Source: Betaproteobacteria bacterium
GTDB lineage: Bacteria; Pseudomonadota; Gammaproteobacteria; Burkholderiales; Burkholderiaceae_C
Assembly: GCA_025354965.1 (NCBI GenBank)
Contig: JANXLW010000007.1
Coordinates: forward strand, 1 to 11,560
Direction of reading: 5' to 3'
Length of the DNA: 11,560 nt
The notes under the pieces are model-generated. The model worked only from the letters and a program-made list of their open reading frames with translations, ran no database searches and was not told the DNA's origin. The translations under genes and the position numbers were made by a program. Positions 6,474 through 11,560 of this stretch are shown here, one piece after another (the stretch's first letter is position 1; the number at the start of each line of letters is the position of its first letter).

Positions 6474-8270
6474 ATGACCGTTACTCCCAAACTTCCGAAG
6501 CGCAAATTTGACGTTGTCATTGTCGGTGCCGGTGGCTCCGGTATGCGCGCTTCGTTACAGCTAGCCAGGGCCGGGCTGAACGTGGCGGTTCTTTCTAAAG
6601 TATTCCCGACCCGTTCACACACCGTGGCAGCACAGGGCGGCATTGGCGCATCCTTGGGCAATATGTCTGAAGACAATTGGCACTATCACTTCTACGACAC
6701 CGTGAAGGGGTCCGACTGGCTCGGCGACCAGGACGCGATCGAATTTATGTGTCGTGAAGCGCCCAACGTTGTCTACGACCTTGAACACATGGGAATGCCG
6801 TTTGACCGCAACCCAGACGGCACCATCTACCAGCGGCCGTTTGGTGGGCACACTGCCAATTACGGTGAAAAACCTGTGCAGCGCGCCTGTGCTGCAGCTG
6901 ACCGCACGGGACACGCCATGCTACACACCCTGTACCAGCAAAACGTGAAGGAAAAAACCAGTTTTTTTGTCGAATGGCTGGCGCTGGACCTGATTCGTGA
7001 CGCTGCCGGAGACGTGGTTGGCGTAACGGCACTGGAAATGGAAACCGGCGACGTGCACATTTTCGAGGCTAAAACCACGCTGCTGGCGACCGGTGGCGCC
7101 GGACGCATCTTTGCGGCATCAACCAACGCCTTTATCAACACGGGTGACGGACTGGGCATGGCGGCGCGAGCCGGGATTCCGCTGGAGGACATGGAGTTCT
7201 GGCAATTCCACCCGACCGGCGTGCATGGTGCAGGGGTGCTGCTGACCGAGGGCTGCCGTGGCGAAGGCGCTATTTTGCGCAATAGCAATGGCGAGCGATT
7301 TATGGAGCGTTATGCGCCGGCCTACAAGGATTTGGCACCGCGAGACTATGTGTCGCGCTGCATGGACCAGGAGATCAAGGAAGGCCGTGGCTGTGGCCCC
7401 AACAAGGACTACATCAATCTCGACATGACCCACCTGGGTGCCGAGACCATCATGAAGCGTTTGCCCTCGGTTTTCGAGATCGGTCATAACTTTGCCAACG
7501 TTGATATCACCAAAGAACCGATCCCTGTCGTTCCCACCATCCACTACCAGATGGGGGGTATTCCAACCAATATCCACGGCCAGGTGGTTTCGCAAAACAC
7601 GGACAACAAAAGTGAGGTAGTCAACGGTCTGTACGCAGTGGGCGAATGCGCCTGTGTCAGCGTACACGGCGCCAACCGCCTGGGCACCAACTCTCTGCTG
7701 GACTTGCTGGTCTTTGGCCGCGCAGCTGGTAACCATATTGTTGAATTCAACCAAAAAAATGCCGCACACAAACCGTTGCCAGATGACGCTGCTGACGCTT
7801 CGCTGGCGCGTATTGCGCGCCTTGACAACTCAACTGGCGGCGAGTACTCGCAGGATGTGGCTGACGAAATTCGCAGCATCATGCAGCAGCATGCTGGAGT
7901 GTTTCGCACGCAGGCCAGTATGAACGAAGGCGTAACAAAGATCGCTGCGATGCGTGAACGCGTCAAAACCATCAACCTGAAAGACAAGTCAAAAATCTAC
8001 AATACGGCTCGGATAGAGGCGCTGGAAGTTGAAAATCTGATCGAAGTTGCGCAGGCCACCATCGTGTCCGCCGCGGCCCGTCATGAAAGTCGCGGTGCCC
8101 ATTCAGTCAACGACTATGCAGACAGTCCCGAGCACCCCAATGGCCGCAACGACGCTGATTGGCATAAACATACATTGTGGTACAGCGAGGGCAGCCGCCT
8201 GGCGTACAAACCGGTGCAAATGCAGCCACTGACGGTTGATTCAGTCCCACTTACCGTGCGCAGCTTTTAA
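6474..8270 (+). CDS. sdhA: Succinate dehydrogenase flavoprotein subunit
   Basis: SdhA carries covalent FAD and oxidises succinate to fumarate, passing electrons to SdhB. The 598-residue length is normal. The FAD-binding GAGGSG is at 18-23, and H49 in RSHTVAAQGG is the expected site of covalent flavin attachment. The substrate-site motifs FWQFHPTG, LAPRDYVSR (catalytic arginine), HYQMGG and GANRLGTNSLLDLLVFG all follow in order. I chose the ATG at 6474 because family proteins begin shortly before KFDVVIVGAGGSG. The frame is open back to 6342, but that would overlap sdhD by 68 bases and add 44 residues unlike SdhA. The chosen start has no recognisable Shine-Dalgarno, only an A-rich stretch (CAAAAAATC). 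A 64-base gap follows sdhD. Confidence 0.97.
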   Translation: MTVTPKLPKRKFDVVIVGAGGSGMRASLQLARAGLNVAVLSKVFPTRSHTVAAQGGIGASLGNMSEDNWHYHFYDTVKGSDWLGDQDAIEFMCREAPNVVYDLEHMGMPFDRNPDGTIYQRPFGGHTANYGEKPVQRACAAADRTGHAMLHTLYQQNVKEKTSFFVEWLALDLIRDAAGDVVGVTALEMETGDVHIFEAKTTLLATGGAGRIFAASTNAFINTGDGLGMAARAGIPLEDMEFWQFHPTGVHGAGVLLTEGCRGEGAILRNSNGERFMERYAPAYKDLAPRDYVSRCMDQEIKEGRGCGPNKDYINLDMTHLGAETIMKRLPSVFEIGHNFANVDITKEPIPVVPTIHYQMGGIPTNIHGQVVSQNTDNKSEVVNGLYAVGECACVSVHGANRLGTNSLLDLLVFGRAAGNHIVEFNQKNAAHKPLPDDAADASLARIARLDNSTGGEYSQDVADEIRSIMQQHAGVFRTQASMNEGVTKIAAMRERVKTINLKDKSKIYNTARIEALEVENLIEVAQATIVSAAARHESRGAHSVNDYADSPEHPNGRNDADWHKHTLWYSEGSRLAYKPVQMQPLTVDSVPLTVRSF

Positions 8271-8297
8271 GTCAGCACCAAACGAACGAGAACGACA

Positions 8298-9002
8298 ATG
8301 TCAAAACGCATTTTCCAGATCTACCGCTACGACCCTGACACCGACGTCAAGCCTTACATACAGACCCTTGAGGTCAAACTTGACGGCAGCGAGCGCATGT
8401 TACTGGACGCATTGATGAAACTCAAGGCGCAAGACCCCAGTATCAGTTTTCGCCGTTCCTGTCGCGAAGGCGTCTGCGGTTCAGATGCCATGAACATCAA
8501 TGGCAAGAACGGCCTGGCCTGCCTGACCAACATGCTCACTTTGAAGGGAACCATCGTTCTCAAGCCCCTGCCGGGCCTGCCAGTGGTGCGCGACTTGATC
8601 GTCGACATGACGCAGTTTTTCAAGCAATACAACTCCATCAAGCCGTATCTGATCAACGACAATTTGCCTCCAGAAAAAGAGCGTTTGCAAAGCCCCGACG
8701 AGCGCGAGGAGCTCAATGGCCTCTACGAGTGCATCTTGTGCGCCAGTTGCTCCACTTCGTGCCCCAGCTTTTGGTGGAATCCTGACAAGTTTGTCGGCCC
8801 GGCAGGATTGCTGCAAGCCTACCGTTTCATCGCCGATAGCCGTGACGAAGCCACTGGCGAGCGGTTGGACAACCTGGAAGACCCCTATCGGCTATTCCGC
8901 TGCCACACCATCATGAATTGTGTCGAAGTGTGTCCCAAAGGACTCAATCCAACGCGAGCTATTGGAAAGATCAAGGAAATGATGGTGATGCGCGCGGTTT
9001 GA
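8298..9002 (+). CDS. sdhB: Succinate dehydrogenase iron-sulfur subunit
   Basis: SdhB carries electrons from FAD to quinone through three iron-sulfur clusters. All ligands are visible in its 234 residues. The [2Fe-2S] site has C55, C60, D63 and C75. The [4Fe-4S] site has C145, C148, C151 and C212. The [3Fe-4S] site has C155, C202 and C208. Spacing agrees with E. coli SdhB, identical in the first site and shifted by four in the others. The start is 27 bases after the sdhA stop, with a weak CGAGAA upstream. The gene follows sdhA in the same operon, and the soluble catalytic pair SdhAB docks on the SdhCD anchors. Confidence 0.97.
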   Translation: MSKRIFQIYRYDPDTDVKPYIQTLEVKLDGSERMLLDALMKLKAQDPSISFRRSCREGVCGSDAMNINGKNGLACLTNMLTLKGTIVLKPLPGLPVVRDLIVDMTQFFKQYNSIKPYLINDNLPPEKERLQSPDEREELNGLYECILCASCSTSCPSFWWNPDKFVGPAGLLQAYRFIADSRDEATGERLDNLEDPYRLFRCHTIMNCVEVCPKGLNPTRAIGKIKEMMVMRAV

Positions 9003-9030
9003 GTTTGATCAACATCGGAAGCGGCGCGCT

Positions 9031-9321
9031 ATGGTACAAAGCACCGAACTGATTGATGCGCGGTCACTGAGTAAATTGAAATGGCGGTGTCGTCGCGGCT
9101 TGCTTGAAAATGACATTTTCATCGAACGGTTCTTTGTGCGTTTTGAGACGAGTTTGACCATCAGACAGTCGCAAGCCCTGCTGGCATTAATGGAGCTTGG
9201 TGACAATGATTTGCTGGACCTGCATTTGATGCGCCGAACGCTGGCACAAGTTAACGCCGGACTGGATTGTGAAGATGTACGTGAAGTTTTGTGTATGTTG
9301 AGAAAACCCCTTGAAAGGTAG
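9031..9321 (+). CDS. sdhE: SdhE/YgfY family FAD assembly factor for succinate dehydrogenase
   Basis: This 96-residue cytosolic protein belongs to the SdhE (SDH5/SDHAF2) family, which promotes covalent attachment of FAD to SdhA. The conserved RGxxE motif is present as RGLLE at 22-26, followed by the expected helical IERFF and an acidic segment (ELGDNDLLDL). Its length is typical of the family. GGAAG lies nine bases before the ATG, and the gap from sdhB is 28 bases. It ends three bases before gltA, and its last codons contain the gltA ribosome binding site. Placement next to sdhA supports its role. Its shortness and low conservation outside the motif make exact domain limits uncertain. Confidence 0.93.
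   Translation: MVQSTELIDARSLSKLKWRCRRGLLENDIFIERFFVRFETSLTIRQSQALLALMELGDNDLLDLHLMRRTLAQVNAGLDCEDVREVLCMLRKPLER
9313..9318 (+). promoter_or_regulatory. gltA ribosome binding site inside the end of sdhE
   Basis: GAAAGG overlaps the last sense codons of sdhE and lies six bases before the gltA ATG at 9325. Because the sdhE stop (9319-9321) is only three bases from that ATG, ribosomes ending sdhE could re-initiate on gltA. Coupling is inferred. Confidence 0.6.
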
Positions 9322-9324
9322 AAA

Positions 9325-10635
9325 ATGAAATTAGCTGACACCAAAGCCACTCTTTCGTTCAGTAACGGCAGTCCGAGCGTCGATCTGCCGGTGTACCAGG
9401 GCAACGTCGGACCGGATGTTGTGGACATCAGAAAGCTGTATGCACAGACCGGCATGTTCACATACGATCCAGGTTTTTTGTCCACCGCTTCTTGCCAGTC
9501 GGCGATTACTTACATTGACGGCGACAAGGGAGAGTTGTTGTACCGTGGTTACCCGATAGAGCAATTGGCCACGCATTGCGACTTCATGGAAACCTGTCAT
9601 TTGCTGCTGTACGGAAACCTGCCCGACGCTACCGCCAAGGCCGACTTCACCAAGCGGGTGACGATGCACACCATGGTCAACGAGCAGATGCAGTTTTTCC
9701 TGCGCGGCTTTCGCCGTGATGCCCATCCGATGGCGATCATGACCGGCCTGGTCGGTGCTTTGTCAGCGTTCTATCACGACAGCACCGATATCAATAACCC
9801 GGAGCATCGTGAAATCGCGGCGTTGCGATTGATTGCGAAGATGCCTACCCTGGTAGCGATGGCCTACAAGTACAGCATGGGGCAACCCTATATGTACCCA
9901 AAAAACAATTTAAGCTATGCAGGCAATTTCCTGCACATGATGTTCGCGACGCCATGCGAGGACTTTGCGGTCAACCCGGTCATTGAACGCGCACTGGACC
10001 GTATCTTTGTCCTGCACGCTGACCACGAACAAAATGCCTCCACTTCCACCGTTCGCCTGTGTGGCAGCTCCGGCACCAACCCGTTTGCAGCGATTGCTGC
10101 GGGCGTTGCATGCCTTTGGGGTCCGGCGCATGGTGGTGCCAATGAGGCCTGCCTGAACATGTTGGAAGACATTCAGAAGATCGGCGGCATTGCCAAAGTC
10201 GGCCACTTCATGGAGCAAGTCAAGGACAAGAATTCCGGCGTCAAACTGATGGGCTTTGGACACCGGGTCTACAAAAATTATGACCCACGCGCCAAACTCA
10301 TGCAGGAAACCTGCAAGGAAGTGCTGACGTCGCTCGGGCTGGAAAACGACCCCTTGTTCAAACTCGCCATGGCTCTGGAGAAAATTGCGCTGGAAGACGA
10401 GTACTTTGTTTCTCGCAAACTGTACCCGAATGTTGACTTTTATTCGGGCATCGTGCAGCGCGCCATTGGCATTCCGGTCAACATGTTCACCGGTGTCTTC
10501 GCGCTGGCCCGCACAGTGGGCTGGATTGCGCAGCTCAATGAAATGATCAGCGACCCCGAATACAAAATAGGTCGCCCGCGCCAACTGTTCACCGGCTCCG
10601 TCAAACGCGACGTCCTGCCAATTTCGAAGCGCTGA
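9325..10635 (+). CDS. gltA: Citrate synthase (type II)
   Basis: Citrate synthase condenses oxaloacetate and acetyl-CoA into citrate, the entry reaction of the TCA cycle. The 436 residues match the bacterial GltA family (E. coli 427). Catalytic residues are visible: H269 in LWGPAHGGANE, H313 in MGFGHRVYKNYDPR and D371 in VDFYSG, corresponding to E. coli H264, H305 and D362. HADHEQNASTSTVR is the substrate-pocket segment. The N-terminal small domain, present only in type II enzymes that are commonly inhibited by NADH, is intact, so allosteric control is possible but not shown. It is the last gene of the rightward block, directly coupled to sdhE, and is followed by a strong terminator. Its product is used by the aconitase encoded at the other end of the window. 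Confidence 0.98.
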   Translation: MKLADTKATLSFSNGSPSVDLPVYQGNVGPDVVDIRKLYAQTGMFTYDPGFLSTASCQSAITYIDGDKGELLYRGYPIEQLATHCDFMETCHLLLYGNLPDATAKADFTKRVTMHTMVNEQMQFFLRGFRRDAHPMAIMTGLVGALSAFYHDSTDINNPEHREIAALRLIAKMPTLVAMAYKYSMGQPYMYPKNNLSYAGNFLHMMFATPCEDFAVNPVIERALDRIFVLHADHEQNASTSTVRLCGSSGTNPFAAIAAGVACLWGPAHGGANEACLNMLEDIQKIGGIAKVGHFMEQVKDKNSGVKLMGFGHRVYKNYDPRAKLMQETCKEVLTSLGLENDPLFKLAMALEKIALEDEYFVSRKLYPNVDFYSGIVQRAIGIPVNMFTGVFALARTVGWIAQLNEMISDPEYKIGRPRQLFTGSVKRDVLPISKR

Positions 10636-10648
10636 TAGAGTTCCATCG

Positions 10649-10686
10649 ACGCCCGCCGGATGGCAACACCGGCGGGCGTTTTGTTT
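10649..10686 (+). terminator. Strong intrinsic terminator after gltA
   Basis: A perfect 11-base GC-rich stem, ACGCCCGCCGG (10649-10659) with CCGGCGGGCGT (10669-10679), encloses a 9-base loop and is followed by TTTTGTTT. It starts 14 bases after the gltA stop and marks the end of the sdh-gltA transcript. The run of T is on the plus strand only. Confidence 0.92.
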
Positions 10687-10690
10687 GAAA

Positions 10691-10719
10691 CTTACAGGGT
10701 TGACTGCGCCGCATAAAAT
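10691..10719 (+). promoter_or_regulatory. Candidate promoter for leuC
   Basis: A weak -35-like CTTACA (10691-10696) and a good -10-like TAAAAT (10714-10719) are 17 bases apart, which would start transcription about 18 bases before the leuC ATG. A better -35 hexamer, TTGACT at 10700, lacks a well-spaced -10. Some promoter is expected here because of the upstream terminator. Confidence 0.35.
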
Positions 10720-10743
10720 CATTAATTGCCAAGGAAAAACTAC

Positions 10744-11560
10744 ATGGGCCGGATCAACATCGAGACGCAGGGACGCACGCTGTACGACAAGCTGTGGGAT
10801 GAACACGTCATTCACACCGAAGATGACGGCACCGCCATTCTGTACATTGACCGCCATCTGGTGCACGAGGTCACCAGCCCGCAGGCCTTTGAGGGATTGC
10901 GCCAGGCCGGTCGCAAGGTGTGGCGCGTCAGTTCGATCGTTGCCACGGCTGACCACAACACTCCCACCACAGGGTGGGATTTGGGTTACGACGGCATCAT
11001 CGATCCGACCAGCAAAGAACAGGTCGTTGCGTTAGACACCAATATACGGGAATTTGGTGCGGCCGCCTACTTTCCGTTCCTGTCGAAACGACAAGGTATC
11101 GTCCATGTGATCGGGCCGGAGAACGGTGCGACCCTACCTGGCATGACTGTGGTCTGCGGCGACTCGCACACCTCCACCCACGGCGCCTTTGGTGCATTGG
11201 CACACGGCATCGGTACCAGCGAAGTGGAGCACGTTATGGCAACCCAGACGCTGCTGGCCAAAAAAGCGAAGAATATGCTGGTGCGGGTGGAAGGCACGCT
11301 GCCGCGCGGCTGTAGCGGCAAGGATATCGTTCTGGCCATCATAGGTAAAATCGGCACGTCAGGTGGCAACGGTTACACCATTGAATTTGGCGGATCGGCG
11401 ATTCGCGCTCTCAGTATGGAAGGTCGCATGACGGTCTGCAATATGGCCATTGAAGCCGGCGCTCGCGCTGGTCTGGTGGCAGTGGACGAAAAAACCATCG
11501 ACTATGTCAAAGGCCGTCCGCTGGCGCCAGGGCACAACGCAGTCAATGGTGCGGCGTCCA
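10744..11560 (+). CDS. leuC: 3-isopropylmalate dehydratase large subunit, N-terminal 272 residues (cut by right edge)
   Basis: LeuC, with the small subunit LeuD, isomerises 2-isopropylmalate to 3-isopropylmalate in leucine biosynthesis, and belongs to the aconitase superfamily. The frame is open from the ATG at 10744 to the window edge; the family is usually about 470 residues, so the last 200 or so, including the iron-sulfur cluster cysteines, are not seen. Visible marks are TLYDKLWDEHV near the N terminus, LYIDRHLVHEVTSPQAF, ADHNTPT near 69-75, and the aconitase-like GDSHTSTHGAFG at 139-150, followed by GTSEVEHVMATQTL. AAGGA at 10731-10735 lies eight bases before the start. It is a separate unit from gltA because of the terminator between them; leuD and leuB commonly follow but are outside the window. 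Confidence 0.97.
   Translation, partial: MGRINIETQGRTLYDKLWDEHVIHTEDDGTAILYIDRHLVHEVTSPQAFEGLRQAGRKVWRVSSIVATADHNTPTTGWDLGYDGIIDPTSKEQVVALDTNIREFGAAAYFPFLSKRQGIVHVIGPENGATLPGMTVVCGDSHTSTHGAFGALAHGIGTSEVEHVMATQTLLAKKAKNMLVRVEGTLPRGCSGKDIVLAIIGKIGTSGGNGYTIEFGGSAIRALSMEGRMTVCNMAIEAGARAGLVAVDEKTIDYVKGRPLAPGHNAVNGAAS

Noticed and set aside
7119..7769. 216-codon open frame on the minus strand
   Set aside because: It is antisense to conserved SdhA coding sequence and has no recognisable domain or ribosome binding site.
9910..10956. Long 348-codon open frame on the minus strand
   Set aside because: It lies antisense to gltA and the start of leuC and runs through the terminator. Its composition (histidine-, valine- and phenylalanine-rich with no recognisable motif) is that of a shadow frame, while gltA beneath it has all catalytic residues.

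Overview
This window is a stretch of core metabolism from a Gram-negative bacterium, most likely a betaproteobacterium of the Burkholderiales, near Comamonadaceae such as Rhodoferax or Polaromonas. I base that on remembered gene order and protein character (mdh and a GntR regulator next to sdhCDAB-sdhE-gltA, AcnB-type aconitase, cytosolic-type Mdh). No search was run, so the genus is a guess. No mobile elements, CRISPR arrays, tRNA or rRNA genes are visible.

The layout is two divergent gene blocks around a control region at about 4327-4508. Leftwards (minus strand) run mdh (malate dehydrogenase), a CitE/malyl-CoA-lyase-like HpcH/HpaI family protein, a small exported protein of unknown function, and acnB (aconitase B), which is cut by the left edge. 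Gaps of 27, 22 and 61 bases suggest one transcription unit. Rightwards (plus strand) run a GntR/HutC-type regulator, a 208-base leader, sdhC, sdhD, sdhA, sdhB (succinate dehydrogenase), sdhE (its flavinylation factor) and gltA (citrate synthase). A strong intrinsic terminator follows gltA. Then leuC (isopropylmalate dehydratase large subunit) begins a separate unit and is cut by the right edge.

Four TCA-cycle steps are encoded around one regulator: citrate synthase, aconitase, succinate dehydrogenase and malate dehydrogenase. Between the divergent genes mdh and gntR lies an 18-base near-perfect palindrome, ATGTCTTATATAAGATAT (4445-4462), with a third half-site directly repeated beside it. It sits in the spacer of a plausible gntR promoter and just upstream of a plausible mdh promoter. 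It is the best candidate operator in the window and suggests autoregulation plus control of the TCA genes.

The genes are intact except the two cut by the window edges, and catalytic and cofactor residues are present where they can be checked. The parts least explained by known biology are the CitE-like enzyme, the exported two-cysteine protein placed between cytosolic TCA enzymes, and the effector and target range of the GntR regulator. I found no evidence of a wholly new kind of system here.
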